DNA of 64,000 bases from HyVt-105 sp049975425 (GTDB lineage: Bacteria > Bacteroidota > Bacteroidia > Bacteroidales > VadinHA17): the NCBI GenBank assembly GCA_049975425.1, contig JBNGDI010000005.1, positions 1 through 64,000 on the forward strand, given 5' to 3'. The position numbers and the translations under genes are program-made. Below, piece after piece: positions 17,469 to 27,464 of this stretch (its first letter is position 1; every line of letters starts with the position of its first letter). The notes under the pieces were generated by a model that searched no databases, was not told the DNA's origin, and saw only the letters and a list, made by a program, of their open reading frames with translations.

Positions 17469-18158
17469 ATGTCAAACAACGACCTTCAGTCGAAAATTCT
17501 GAAATACCTTTCAGAAAAGGCTCATTTCAAACAAAAGGTATATGACAATACCCTGGAAGTTTTCAGCACCATGAAAGATGTGCTCAGGGAAATTGCCGCC
17601 GACTACAACGACAAACTGGAAGGACTCGACCGGCGTGTAATGCTCGAATTCCGGGATGGAGGCAAATTCGAATCCCAGCTCAAGGTAGCCGGTGATATGC
17701 TCATGTTCAGCATGCATTCAAACATATTCGAATTTGACCGGGAACACAAGGTATGGTCGCTCCCCTATGTGAAGGAGGACCCGACCCTCACTTACTGCGG
17801 AATTATCAATATTTACAATTTCCTGAGCGACTCGTTCAAATACAAACGGTACGACGACCTGGGATACCTCATCGCCCGGATATTTGTAAACCGCGAAAAG
17901 CATTTTTTTGTGGAAGGAAAACGGCAGATGGGCTTCGGGGTGAACCATTTCGGTACCTCCGTGCTCGGCAGAAAAACCCTCAGGAATATCATCGAAACAT
18001 CCATGGCCTATTCCATGGAATTCGACCTGCTGGTACCGCCCTATGATACGGTAAAGATTGCTTCTGTGGCCATGATGAACAAAAAAATCGAAACCTCCAA
18101 GCAGGCAACCGGCAAAAGGCTCGGATTCAAATTCAATACCGACGACGTAAGTGAATAA
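17469..18158 (+). CDS. Conserved hypothetical protein
   Basis: A 229-residue soluble protein without signal peptide or membrane segment. I do not recognise a characterised domain; similar proteins occur in Bacteroidota. The N-terminal 60 residues look helical (LQSKILKYLSEKAHFKQKVYDNTLEVFSTMKDVLREIA) and the rest is mixed. The start at 17469 is chosen because it lies after the proS stop (17 nt) and gives MSNNDLQSKIL. It probably shares a transcript with proS. Confidence 0.7.
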   Translation: MSNNDLQSKILKYLSEKAHFKQKVYDNTLEVFSTMKDVLREIAADYNDKLEGLDRRVMLEFRDGGKFESQLKVAGDMLMFSMHSNIFEFDREHKVWSLPYVKEDPTLTYCGIINIYNFLSDSFKYKRYDDLGYLIARIFVNREKHFFVEGKRQMGFGVNHFGTSVLGRKTLRNIIETSMAYSMEFDLLVPPYDTVKIASVAMMNKKIETSKQATGKRLGFKFNTDDVSE

Positions 18159-18223
18159 CAATCTTTGTTTTTCTGCATGCCGTCTGACATACCCTTTCAT
18201 TTCATCATGAAGGGGATTTCCTT

Positions 18224-18231
18224 TATTTTTG
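18224..18231 (+). promoter_or_regulatory. Putative -7 box of the M49-like gene
   Basis: TATTTTTG matches TAnnTTTG and lies 31 nt before the ATG at 18263. No -33 TTG is found at the usual distance. Confidence 0.4.
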
Positions 18232-18262
18232 TATACATTGAACACCCAAAACCTTTGAACCC

Positions 18263-19900
18263 ATGAAAAAGATCCTTTCTTATTTCCTTCCTGCCGTTTT
18301 CTTCCTCCCGGGATGCAAAACTTCACCGGAAGAAGAACTGACCACCATACAGAAAAAAGTGAATGAATTCGTGGAAGTAGAGCTTTCCTCCGACCTCATG
18401 GCAGGGCTTTCCGAAAAGGAAAGACAAATGCTGCCCTACCTGTTCGATGCAGCCGACATCATGGATGAACTGTTCTGGAAACAGGCATACGGCGATAAAT
18501 CGGAACTGCTTGACACCATCACCGATGAAGCCACCCGCACCTTCGTTCTGATCAATTACGGGCCATGGGAGAGACTGAACAACAACAGGCCTTTTATCGA
18601 TGGTGCCGGAGAAAAACCCGCAGGAGCCAGTTTCTATCCTCCCGATATGACCCCGGAAGAATTCGAAGCCCTTGAGGCACCTGATAAAACCAGCCTGTAT
18701 ACCCTGATCAGAAGAGATGAGAACGGAAACCTGATCACAGTCCCCTACCATGAGGCATACCGTCCCGAGCTGGAAAAGGCTGCCGAACTGATCAGAAAAG
18801 CCGCCGGCCTGGCAGAAGACGAGGGATTGAAAAAATACCTCGAACTTCGCGCGGAAGCGCTTCTTACCGACGATTACTACCCCAGCGACCTCGCCTGGAT
18901 GGACATGAAATCAAATCACATCGATTTTGTGGCTGGTCCCATTGAAAATTACGAGGACGGCCTGTTCAATTACAAGGCTGCCTATGAAGCCTTTATTCTG
19001 GTAAAAGACAATGAATGGAGCCGGAAACTCGAAAAGTTCGCCGCCCTGCTGCCCGAGCTCCAGACCACCCTGCCGGTTCCCCCTGAATACAAAAGCGAGG
19101 TGCCCGGAAGTTCGTCCGACCTGGGAGTGTACGATGCCATATATTATGCGGGAGATTGCAATGCAGGCAGCAAAACCATAGCAATTAACCTCCCCAACGA
19201 CGAACGGGTGCAGGCCGAAAAAGGAAGCCGGAAACTGCAGCTGAAAAATGCCATGCGCTACAAATTTGAAAAAATCCTGGTGCCCATTGCCGACCTGCTC
19301 ATCGCAGAAGACCAGCGCAAACATATTACTTTCGATGCCTTTTTCGAAAACACCATGTTCCATGAAGTGGGACACGGCCTGGGCATAAACAATACGATTA
19401 CCGGAAAAGGAACGGTTCGTGAAGCACTGAAAGAACAGTATACCGCCATTGAAGAAGGAAAAGCCGACATCCTGGGCCTTTACCTGGTGACCCGCCTGGC
19501 AGAAATGGGCGAACTGGGGGAAAAAGACCTGATGGACAATTATGTGACTTTCATGGCCGGGATCTTTCGCAGTGTGCGTTTCGGTGCCTCCAGTGCACAT
19601 GGAAAAGCCAACATGATCCGTTTCAACTATTTCCTTGAAAAAGAAGCTTTCTCCCGCGATGAGGCCACCGGCACCTACCGGGTGGATTTTGAAAGGATGA
19701 CCGGGGCCATGAATGAACTGGCTGCCGAAATCCTTACCATTCAGGGAGACGGCAATTACGAGGCCGCCAGGCAAATGGTGGAAGACAAAGGAATCATCGG
19801 CGAAATGCTCCGGGCCGATCTCGACCGGATCGCTGCCGCCGGAATCCCCAGGGATATCCGCTTCAGGCAGGGAAAAGAAATAGTCGGCCTCACCGAATAA
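18263..19900 (+). CDS. M49 (dipeptidyl peptidase III)-like zinc metallopeptidase lipoprotein
   Basis: A 545-residue lipoprotein (Cys18 in FLPGCKTS) with a zinc peptidase core. The zinc site is HEVGH (His367, Glu368, His371) and the downstream glutamate motif is EEGKAD (397-402 region). Classical DPP III has the longer HELLGH motif and EECRAD, so this is a divergent branch of the M49 family or a close relative, in the envelope instead of the cytosol. It likely clips short peptides in the periplasm or on the outer membrane. It has its own predicted promoter. Confidence 0.78.
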   Translation: MKKILSYFLPAVFFLPGCKTSPEEELTTIQKKVNEFVEVELSSDLMAGLSEKERQMLPYLFDAADIMDELFWKQAYGDKSELLDTITDEATRTFVLINYGPWERLNNNRPFIDGAGEKPAGASFYPPDMTPEEFEALEAPDKTSLYTLIRRDENGNLITVPYHEAYRPELEKAAELIRKAAGLAEDEGLKKYLELRAEALLTDDYYPSDLAWMDMKSNHIDFVAGPIENYEDGLFNYKAAYEAFILVKDNEWSRKLEKFAALLPELQTTLPVPPEYKSEVPGSSSDLGVYDAIYYAGDCNAGSKTIAINLPNDERVQAEKGSRKLQLKNAMRYKFEKILVPIADLLIAEDQRKHITFDAFFENTMFHEVGHGLGINNTITGKGTVREALKEQYTAIEEGKADILGLYLVTRLAEMGELGEKDLMDNYVTFMAGIFRSVRFGASSAHGKANMIRFNYFLEKEAFSRDEATGTYRVDFERMTGAMNELAAEILTIQGDGNYEAARQMVEDKGIIGEMLRADLDRIAAAGIPRDIRFRQGKEIVGLTE

Positions 19901-20048
19901 AACGACCCTTGCAGGCACCGGCAAAAAAGGAGATCTTTTCAAGAAGGGATCTGCCGGAAGGTAAATACAATCCGGAACTATTCCGGAAGCGGCATTGGTG
20001 AAACCGTTTCAATTGGTCCGTCCCCTTACGTATCCGGTCCAGAATAAA

Positions 20049-20056
20049 TATATTTG
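20049..20056 (+). promoter_or_regulatory. Putative -7 box
   Basis: TATATTTG fits TAnnTTTG and lies 22 nt before the ATG at 20079. It supports that start over the in-frame ORF beginning at 19995. Confidence 0.45.
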
Positions 20057-20078
20057 TAATTCATGCAAGGTTCTCCGG

Positions 20079-21986
20079 ATGCTGCCAGTGAAACCCATAT
20101 TTCGTTGCCTGGGCCTGACATTTCTCTGTCTGTCCTTTACCTCGACATACATCCTGGGCCAGACCGACACGATTCCACCAGGTAAACCCATACCCCCGCG
20201 TACCACGCAACTTGAAAAAGCCGACAGCCTGGTGACCGACACCCTGAGAACGGAGGTGCTTCAAAACCTGGAACGAACAGCAATTTACGATAGCCTGATG
20301 GTAAGGGCTTCACGGAATATCTGGACCCGCCGCCTGTATGAAATATTTTTCGTTACCCCATCAAGCAGGGCTTCCGGAGAAAATGATCCTCCCCGCTCGG
20401 TGGAAACCTATTTCAGCAGTTACTCGGAAATGAAAATCCGTTCAGTCAGGATCATGAAACTGGAACCGTTCGGAACCACCATCAATGATACCACTCTGAC
20501 CCACGAAGGGTGGCTGGGAAAAGGGCTGAATGCCCTGCACATCAACACCCGAAACAGGATCATAAGGAATAATCTGATATTCAACACAGGCGACCCGATC
20601 GATCCCATGATCCTGGCTGAAAACGAAAGGATACTCCGTTCTCTCCCGTTTATAAACGATGCCAGGATCCTGGTATCAAGGGCAGGTGTTGATTCGGTCG
20701 ACCTGTTGGTAATTACGCGCGATGTGTTTTCCATGGGTTTCGATATGATGCTGAACGATCTGAACGAAGGAAGGATCGAATTTTTCGACCGCAACTTCCT
20801 GGGAGCGGGACACGAATGGGAAAACCATTTCCTGTGGGACGGCGACCGCAACACCAAAACCGGATATGAAGGGATATACCGGATCAACAACCTGTGGGGA
20901 AGCTTTATCCATGCCAGGCTGAACTATTACAATGCTTTCGGCAAAAAAAACTACGGACTGCACCTGAGCCGGAATTTCCTCACCCCCCGTACCCGCTACG
21001 CCGGGGGTGCACAGGTAAAATACGTACACGATTTTATTCCGAACGATACCACCGGTTTGCCGGAAGAAGTGGATTATACATACCAGGACTACTGGCTGGG
21101 AAGGTCTTTTCTGCTGAACCCGGGCAACAGGTCACGTGTGGTCGTGGCCGGCAGGTTTATTTCCAACCGGATGATCAGGCGACCGGAAATCATGCGTACC
21201 AGCTTCTATAAATACCACACAAAAAACCTGTTGCTGGGAAGCCTCACTTTCAGCCGGGAGAACTTTTTTACCAGCCATCTGATATACAATTACGGAAGAA
21301 CGGAAGACATTTCCTACGGCACACGGTTGGAACTGACCGGGGGGCTGGAAATCAACGAATTCAACACCCGGGGTTACACGGCCGTGCACGTGGCCGGGGG
21401 AAAAGAGTACCCCGCCGTAGGCTATGTGGCAGCCGGTTTGTCGGCCGGCGGTTTCATCCGGGACGGCATGTTTGAACAATCCCTGTTCCAGGTGAAGGCG
21501 TCTTATTTTTCTCCCCTGCTGATCGCGGGAAAATACCGGGTACGAAATTTTATCGACCTTGATTATACGCTGGGGATCAGAAGGTTCACCGACGAAAGCC
21601 TCAGCGCTTCGAACGATTACGGGATCCGCGGATTGTCGAGCGACAGCCTGCGCGGAACAAAACGACTGGCTCTGAACCTTGAAAGCGTGGCCTTTTCCCC
21701 CTTTACGCTGTATGGATTCCGTTTTGCTTTTTTTGCCTGGACCGATATGGCCCTGGTTGGTTCGGAACCCGGCCGGATCATACCTGCGGAATGGTACGGG
21801 GGACTGGGTGTGGGGGTCAGGATCCGGAACAGCAGCCTGGTTTTCGAAACCTTTCAGATCAGATTGGCCTATTACCCGGTTATTCCGCCCGATGCCCGGT
21901 GGAGCCCGGTTACCCTGGGCAGGGAACGGACACTCGAACCCTTTCATTTCGGCCCGGGCAGGCCTGATATCATTACATTCAGATAA
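20079..21986 (+). CDS. Outer-membrane protein with POTRA-like domain and beta barrel (BamA/TamA-like)
   Basis: A 635-residue predicted outer-membrane protein. The start at 20079 gives a signal peptide ending near TSTYILGQ. After a linker, residues about 115-210 resemble a POTRA domain (SVRIMKLEPFGTTINDT ... NRIIRNNLIFNTGDPIDPMILAENERILRSLPFINDARILV), followed by many amphipathic strands to the C-terminus. This is the layout of BamA/TamA-type proteins, but it has a single recognisable POTRA and is shorter than BamA, so it is not the essential BamA. Its cargo is unknown. tilS follows after 11 nt. Confidence 0.65.
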   Translation: MLPVKPIFRCLGLTFLCLSFTSTYILGQTDTIPPGKPIPPRTTQLEKADSLVTDTLRTEVLQNLERTAIYDSLMVRASRNIWTRRLYEIFFVTPSSRASGENDPPRSVETYFSSYSEMKIRSVRIMKLEPFGTTINDTTLTHEGWLGKGLNALHINTRNRIIRNNLIFNTGDPIDPMILAENERILRSLPFINDARILVSRAGVDSVDLLVITRDVFSMGFDMMLNDLNEGRIEFFDRNFLGAGHEWENHFLWDGDRNTKTGYEGIYRINNLWGSFIHARLNYYNAFGKKNYGLHLSRNFLTPRTRYAGGAQVKYVHDFIPNDTTGLPEEVDYTYQDYWLGRSFLLNPGNRSRVVVAGRFISNRMIRRPEIMRTSFYKYHTKNLLLGSLTFSRENFFTSHLIYNYGRTEDISYGTRLELTGGLEINEFNTRGYTAVHVAGGKEYPAVGYVAAGLSAGGFIRDGMFEQSLFQVKASYFSPLLIAGKYRVRNFIDLDYTLGIRRFTDESLSASNDYGIRGLSSDSLRGTKRLALNLESVAFSPFTLYGFRFAFFAWTDMALVGSEPGRIIPAEWYGGLGVGVRIRNSSLVFETFQIRLAYYPVIPPDARWSPVTLGRERTLEPFHFGPGRPDIITFR

Positions 21987-21997
21987 ACCCTTCAGCC

Positions 21998-23335
21998 ATG
22001 TACGAATCGTTCATCAAAACCATCCGCCGGCATTTACCAGTTACCACACGCCGCATCATGCTGGCAGTAAGCGGGGGGGTGGATTCGGTGGTTATGACCC
22101 ACCTGTTCATGCAAACCGACCTGAAATGCGGCATAGCCCACTGTAATTTCATGCTGAGGGAGAAAGAAGCCGATGAGGATGAATTCTTCGTAAAAACCCT
22201 GGCTTCCATGTACGGGGTTCCGTTTTTTTCTGAGCACTTTGAAACCCGCCAGTATGCCGGGGAAAACCGGCTGTCGGTCCAGATGGCCGCCCGCCAGCTG
22301 CGGTATGCCTGGTTTGAACAACTGTGCCGGGAGAACCGGTACGACCTGGTTGCCCTGGCACACAACCGGAGCGACCAGGTGGAAACACTGCTGATCAACC
22401 TGGCCCGGGGAACCGGCATCAGGGGAATGACCGGGATGAAGGTGCTGCAGGGGAACCTGTTCCGGCCCCTTCTGTTCGCAGGCAGGAAAGAAATTCTGCA
22501 GTATGCCCGCAATCATAACCTGAGCTTCCGGGAAGATTCGTCCAATCAGGAAACCTATTATACACGCAACCGCATCAGGCATTATATCATCCCCGAATTC
22601 ACCGAAATGAATCCCCGGTTCGAGGAAACCATGGTGGAAAATATCGAACGGTTTACCGAAACAGAAGAACTATTCCTGTACAGTCTGGAAATAATCAGAA
22701 AACGCCTGCTGGTTCAGCAGGGAGATCGTTCCATGATCAAACTGGATGAACTGATGAAAACACCCGCCACGCGAACCGTGCTTCATGAACTGTTAAAAGA
22801 GTTTCATTTCTCCCCGGCCCAGGCCGACGATGTATTCCACGCTCTTTCATCCTCGCCTGGGAAGCAGTTCCATAGCCATACCCACCGGCTGATCAAAGAC
22901 AGAGAAGCCCTTATTCTGGTGCCACGCCAGGAAGAGGATGAGGAACAGGAAATGTACTACATTGAAGAAGGAACCGGTACGCTGGAGGAGCCTATACGGA
23001 TCTCATTCCGTACTCTGGAAAATACGCCCGGTTATACCATTCCTTCCGACCCCGATATTGCCTGTGTGGACCGTGACCTGATCACCTTTCCCCTGATCCT
23101 GAGGAAATGGAAAAAGGGCGATTATTTCTACCCTTTTGGCATGAACGCCCTGAAAAAGCTGAGCGATTTTTTCATTGACCGGAAATACAGCCTGGTAGAC
23201 AAGGAAAAGACCTGGATACTGGCCATGGGCGACCGGATTATCTGGATTGTGGGTGACCGCATCGACCACCGTTTCCGTATAACCGGTGAAACAAAAAGGA
23301 TTCTGGAAATAACCTGTCACCGGTTTGAAAGCTGA
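21998..23335 (+). CDS. tilS: tRNA(Ile)-lysidine synthetase
   Basis: Modifies C34 of the CAU-anticodon tRNA-Ile to lysidine, changing both charging and decoding. The 445-residue protein has the PP-loop SGGVDSV near residues 28-34, the HCNFMLR and AHNRSDQVETLLINLARGTG motifs of the TilS/TtcA family, and a C-terminal TilS domain (RKWKKGDYFYPFGMNALKKLSDFFIDRK). It follows the barrel protein by 11 nt. Its last 19 bases overlap the end of the convergent tyrA, which leaves no space for a terminator. Confidence 0.94.
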   Translation: MYESFIKTIRRHLPVTTRRIMLAVSGGVDSVVMTHLFMQTDLKCGIAHCNFMLREKEADEDEFFVKTLASMYGVPFFSEHFETRQYAGENRLSVQMAARQLRYAWFEQLCRENRYDLVALAHNRSDQVETLLINLARGTGIRGMTGMKVLQGNLFRPLLFAGRKEILQYARNHNLSFREDSSNQETYYTRNRIRHYIIPEFTEMNPRFEETMVENIERFTETEELFLYSLEIIRKRLLVQQGDRSMIKLDELMKTPATRTVLHELLKEFHFSPAQADDVFHALSSSPGKQFHSHTHRLIKDREALILVPRQEEDEEQEMYYIEEGTGTLEEPIRISFRTLENTPGYTIPSDPDIACVDRDLITFPLILRKWKKGDYFYPFGMNALKKLSDFFIDRKYSLVDKEKTWILAMGDRIIWIVGDRIDHRFRITGETKRILEITCHRFES

Positions 23336-24135
23336 TCTTTCCCTTCAGGCAGATTCTTTCCCATCCCCACATTCTGCCTGAGCCGGTCAAAAAAAGCATG
23401 CAGGGAGGGAGTGTCTTTCCGGCCAATCATATCCATCACTTCCTTCAGCTGGTAATATACCTTTTCCACCTGTTCCAGGGTATGGGGATTCAGCAGGATC
23501 TCGGAAAGCAGGTAACTGTCTTCTGAAAGCAATCCGTGGGCAATATCCAGGTGCTTCCGGAAAGTAGTGCCCGGCACTTCCTGCTGTTTCATGCAGGCGG
23601 CAAAAACCATGGTGGAAACAAAAGGAATGGAAAGGGAATAGGCAATCACCCGGTCGTGCTCATCAAAACTGTAGTAAAATATATTCAGCCCGAGGCTCCG
23701 GTAAAATTCCCTGTAAAACTGCTCGCCTTCCGCAGAACCGCCGGTAATAATAATGGCATTCTGATTCCTCAGGGCTTTAACATTGGCAAAAGTTGGACCG
23801 AACATGGGATGGGTAGAGACATACGGGAAACCTGCTTCGGCATAATAGGCCCTGAGTCCGTTCTTCACTGAGGCCAGGTCGGAAAGAATGCACCCTTCGG
23901 GAAGATAGGGGATCAGTTCATCAAACGCCTGGCGAGTGTGCTGCAGGTTTACTGCATTGATCATCATTTCCGGCGCAAATGCCCCGATTTCTTCCGGATG
24001 CAGCAGCTTCCGCGAATGAAAAAAATATTTCAGTTTGTGTGGAACCTTATCGTAAACGGCCACTTCATGATCCAGACAAAGCGATTCAACAAACCACGAC
24101 CCCATGTGTCCGGCTCCCGCCACCAGTATTTTCAT
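23317..24135 (-). CDS. tyrA: Prephenate dehydrogenase
   Basis: Oxidative decarboxylation of prephenate to 4-hydroxyphenylpyruvate, the tyrosine branch. The 272-residue protein has the NAD-binding GAGHMGSWF motif at residues 7-15 and the conserved STHPMFGPT substrate region near 165. It has no fused chorismate mutase; that activity lies in the DAHP synthase fusion upstream. It is the last gene of the aromatic operon, overlapping aroC by four bases, and ends inside the tail of the convergent tilS. Confidence 0.9.
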   Translation of the reverse strand: MKILVAGAGHMGSWFVESLCLDHEVAVYDKVPHKLKYFFHSRKLLHPEEIGAFAPEMMINAVNLQHTRQAFDELIPYLPEGCILSDLASVKNGLRAYYAEAGFPYVSTHPMFGPTFANVKALRNQNAIIITGGSAEGEQFYREFYRSLGLNIFYYSFDEHDRVIAYSLSIPFVSTMVFAACMKQQEVPGTTFRKHLDIAHGLLSEDSYLLSEILLNPHTLEQVEKVYYQLKEVMDMIGRKDTPSLHAFFDRLRQNVGMGKNLPEGKDQLSNR

Positions 24136-25145
24136 GCTTTTGAAGATTTTGGCCGGGGTAAGACCCGGGGAATCACCTGTTCAATCATCATCAGGTCGGC
24201 CAGGACCACGGCCATGGCCGCCTCCGCCACCACCGGCACCCTGAGGGCGATGCAGGCATCGTGCCGCCCGGTTATTTCCAGGGTGGTTGCGGCCTGTTTT
24301 TTCAGATCATATGTTTTCTGCGGGAGGGAAATGGAAGAAGCGGGCTTGACCGCCAGCCTTACCACCAGTTCATTCCCGCTGGTGATGCCCCCGTTGATGC
24401 CCCCGGCATGGTTGGTGGCGGTTGTACCCCTGGAATCCACCAGCGGATCGTTATGCTCACTGCCCCGCATGGCGGCAGCGGCAAAGCCGGCCCCGAACTC
24501 CACCCCCTTCACGGCAGGTATGGCAAACAGGATGTGACTCACCAGCGATTCCACCCCGTCGAAAAACGGCTCTCCCAGACCGGCCGGCAATCCCTTAACC
24601 CGGCATTCCACAATACCTCCCACACTGTCTTTTTCCTGTAAGGCCTTTCCCACCGCCGCATCAATGTCCTTCCTTCCCCCGGCCTCAGTCAGCACGGCTT
24701 CTATCTTCACCGGTTCAAGCAGCTTTTTTGCCACCACCCCGGCAGCCACCAGCGCGGCTGTCAGCCGCCCGGAAAAATGGCCGCCCCCACGGTAATCGGC
24801 ATACCCACCGAATTTCTGCAGCGCGGTCATGTCGGCATGGCCCGGACGGGGAACTTCCGTAAAACGGCTGTAATCGTCCGGCCGGGTATCCCGGTTTTCC
24901 AGCCATATCAGCAGGGGGGCGCCGGTGGTATAACCACGGAAAACGCCTGTAACCGGCACGGGCAGGTCGGGATCACGGCGGGCGGTGGTTCCTTTCGCCC
25001 CCGGCCTGCGCCGTTCCATGTCGGGGCGGAAATCTTCTTCCCTGAGGGAAAGGCCGGCCGGGCACCCGTCAATCAGCACCCCCACCAGCCGGCCGTGTGA
25101 TTCCCCCATAAGATTTATGCGGAACATTCTGCCGAAACTGTTCAT
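24132..25145 (-). CDS. aroC: Chorismate synthase
   Basis: FMN-dependent elimination of phosphate from EPSP to give chorismate. The 337 residues are slightly shorter than E. coli AroC (361). The start MNSFGRMFRINLMGESHGRLVGVLIDGCPAG is diagnostic, as are the RRRPG stretch and the GGINGGITSGNELVVRLAVKP region. It overlaps aroA and tyrA by four bases each, so the three are translationally coupled. Confidence 0.95.
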   Translation of the reverse strand: MNSFGRMFRINLMGESHGRLVGVLIDGCPAGLSLREEDFRPDMERRRPGAKGTTARRDPDLPVPVTGVFRGYTTGAPLLIWLENRDTRPDDYSRFTEVPRPGHADMTALQKFGGYADYRGGGHFSGRLTAALVAAGVVAKKLLEPVKIEAVLTEAGGRKDIDAAVGKALQEKDSVGGIVECRVKGLPAGLGEPFFDGVESLVSHILFAIPAVKGVEFGAGFAAAAMRGSEHNDPLVDSRGTTATNHAGGINGGITSGNELVVRLAVKPASSISLPQKTYDLKKQAATTLEITGRHDACIALRVPVVAEAAMAVVLADLMMIEQVIPRVLPRPKSSKA

Positions 25146-26389
25146 AGGATGTTTCCTCCGATTTTTTGTATATCGTCAAAAAAAGCGGGATATGATTTTG
25201 CCGTGCAACCGGGATCTGAAACCGAAACCCATGGAACATCCCCGGCCGCCATCACCGCCGCGGCCATGGCAATGCGGTGGTCACCATGGGGATTGATCTC
25301 ACCTTCTTTGAGCGGGGCGGGTGTGATCTGCATCACATCCCCTTCCGTTTCCACCTTCACACCCAGGCCGGCAAACTCTTCTTCCAGCACCCTGGCCCGG
25401 TTGCTTTCCTTGGCAAATAAGCGGGTTATTCCCCTGATGGTACTTTTTCCATGTGCATGGGCTGCCAGCGGCACCAGGGGTGGAAAAAGATCGGGGCAGT
25501 CGGTGGCATCGAAATCAAAAGGCCGGAGTTCCCCTTTCGATACCCGGATCTTCTCCTCGGATATTTCCAGTTTAGCCCCTGCTTTTTCGAGCACATCCAG
25601 AACGGCCCGGTCGGCCTGGCCCGATTGCGGGTCGAGCCCGGTCACCTCCACCGGTCCGCCCAGTGCACCAGCCACCAGGAAAAAAGCCGCCCCGCTCCAG
25701 TCGCCCTCCACTGTGTACCGGCAGGAGCGGTAACGCTGCCTCCCGGGAATATGGAAATACCGGTAACCGGTATGATCGATCCGGATACCGAACGATTCCA
25801 GCACTTCCAGTGTCATATCCACATAGGGTTTGCTTTTCAGGCTGTCAACTTCCAGCTCCGAATCATTTTCTGCCAGAGGAAGCGCCATCAGCAATCCGCT
25901 TAAAAACTGGGAACTCTTTGAACCGTCAACACGGGATTTCCCACCCCTCAGCGGACCCTGCACCTTTACAGGAGCATGGCCCCGGTGCGTTTTACACCTT
26001 ACGCCAAGTTCCTGCAGAGAATTTTCTATCATATCCATGGGGCGGTATCTCAAAGTACCCCCGGCTTTCACCACCATCTCCGCATCATGAAGTGCCACAA
26101 TGGCTGAAAACAAACGGAAGGCCAGCCCCGATTCACCGCAGTGCACTTCATTGCCCAGCGGGGCAAACCCTCCTTTTACTTCCAGTTCCGCCTCCCGGTC
26201 TGCGATGGCGGCCCCCAGGCGTTCAATCACCTTCATGGCATGCAGGGCATCGTCCGAGCGGGACGGATTCCGGATCACGGAAACACCATCGGCCAGCAGG
26301 GCTGCAGCCAGAGCCCGCTGGGTGAAGCTTTTCGAACCCGGTATATGAATTTTCCCGGCAGGATAGAATTGTTCAATGACCTTCTTCAT
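25142..26389 (-). CDS. aroA: 3-phosphoshikimate 1-carboxyvinyltransferase (EPSP synthase)
   Basis: Transfers enolpyruvate from PEP to shikimate-3-phosphate. The 415-residue protein has IPGSKSFTQRALA near residues 16-28, SSQFLSGLLMALP, and the C-terminal HGDHRIAMAAAV motif. The start at 26389 is chosen because it makes the ATGA overlap with the aroB stop, as in the other junctions of this operon; an ATG three codons earlier is possible. Confidence 0.94.
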   Translation of the reverse strand: MKKVIEQFYPAGKIHIPGSKSFTQRALAAALLADGVSVIRNPSRSDDALHAMKVIERLGAAIADREAELEVKGGFAPLGNEVHCGESGLAFRLFSAIVALHDAEMVVKAGGTLRYRPMDMIENSLQELGVRCKTHRGHAPVKVQGPLRGGKSRVDGSKSSQFLSGLLMALPLAENDSELEVDSLKSKPYVDMTLEVLESFGIRIDHTGYRYFHIPGRQRYRSCRYTVEGDWSGAAFFLVAGALGGPVEVTGLDPQSGQADRAVLDVLEKAGAKLEISEEKIRVSKGELRPFDFDATDCPDLFPPLVPLAAHAHGKSTIRGITRLFAKESNRARVLEEEFAGLGVKVETEGDVMQITPAPLKEGEINPHGDHRIAMAAAVMAAGDVPWVSVSDPGCTAKSYPAFFDDIQKIGGNIL

Positions 26390-27444
26390 ACAAAACATTC
26401 TTTTACTGCCCCTTTGACCAGTTCCCCGAGCTTTGACACAGGAATTTCAACAGGTTTCGCCCGGCCTGGTTTTTCAAGAACAATAAATTTCATATGCTTA
26501 TCCTTCTTCTTCTTGTCGGCTGCCATCACCCGTAACAGCTCTCCGGCAGGCACTTTCATCCGGACAGGAAGGCCGTAGTCCTGAAGCAAATCTGCAATAT
26601 CCTTCACATCTTCCCGGCGGAGCAGGCCCAGCATGCGGGATATCCCGGCCGCAAGCACCATCCCCAGGCTGACTGCCTTTCCGTGAGGGATCCGGAGCAT
26701 TTTTTCGATGGCATGCCCTGCGGTGTGGCCGAAATTCAGCAGGCTGCGGATCCCCGTTTCTGCCTCATCACGGTTCACAATATCCGATTTGATCCTGACC
26801 GATCCCTCAATGACCCGTGCGAGCAATTCCGGGTTGCCTGCCCTTATCCGGTTTCCTTCCCGTTGCAGCATGTCCAGGTAATCAAGGTCGGCAATCAGTC
26901 CGTGTTTTATCACCTCAGCCCAGCCGTTCTTCCATTCTTCCGATGGCAGGGTATTCAGAACCGACGGATCACACAGAACAAAACGGGGTTGTTTAATGGT
27001 ACCAACCATATTCTTGTACCTCTTCAGGTTCACCCCGTTTTTCCCTCCGATGGCGGCATCCACCTGCGCCAGCAGGGTGGTGGGCGCATACCCGCAGGAA
27101 ATACCGCGCATATAGGTAGCCGCCACAAACCCGGCCAGATCGGTTACCACTCCTCCCCCTATGCCCAGGAGAAACCAGCTCCGGTCTACCCCGGCCTGCA
27201 TCATTTTCAGTGAAAGCTTCGATACAGTATTCAAATTTTTCGAACGTTCTCCGGTTTGCACAGTCAGAAGCAGACCTTCCGGGAAACGTGATCCGTAGAG
27301 GCCTGCCACACGGTTATCGCTTATGATCACTACGTTCCCTTCCGGTAAGTATTCCGGCAGCTTTTCAAAAGTAATTCCCGTGAGTATACGCGATACTCCG
27401 GTCTGCCCCCGGACAATAAATTCTTTCATGGCAGTGGGACCCAT
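26386..27444 (-). CDS. aroB: 3-dehydroquinate synthase
   Basis: NAD- and metal-dependent cyclisation of DAHP to 3-dehydroquinate. The 352-residue protein has the GIGGGVVTDLAGFVAATYMRG core near residue 95, the KNGVNLKRYKNMVG loop and the metal ligands in the LNFGHTAGHAIE motif. The start could also be the ATG at 27429 (MKEFIVRG). It follows the DAHP synthase fusion by 20 nt. aroE and aroK are not in the window; aroQ lies separately at 42.5 kb. Confidence 0.93.
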   Translation of the reverse strand: MGPTAMKEFIVRGQTGVSRILTGITFEKLPEYLPEGNVVIISDNRVAGLYGSRFPEGLLLTVQTGERSKNLNTVSKLSLKMMQAGVDRSWFLLGIGGGVVTDLAGFVAATYMRGISCGYAPTTLLAQVDAAIGGKNGVNLKRYKNMVGTIKQPRFVLCDPSVLNTLPSEEWKNGWAEVIKHGLIADLDYLDMLQREGNRIRAGNPELLARVIEGSVRIKSDIVNRDEAETGIRSLLNFGHTAGHAIEKMLRIPHGKAVSLGMVLAAGISRMLGLLRREDVKDIADLLQDYGLPVRMKVPAGELLRVMAADKKKKDKHMKFIVLEKPGRAKPVEIPVSKLGELVKGAVKECFV

Positions 27445-27464
27445 TATCCTGCAATATTAATCAT

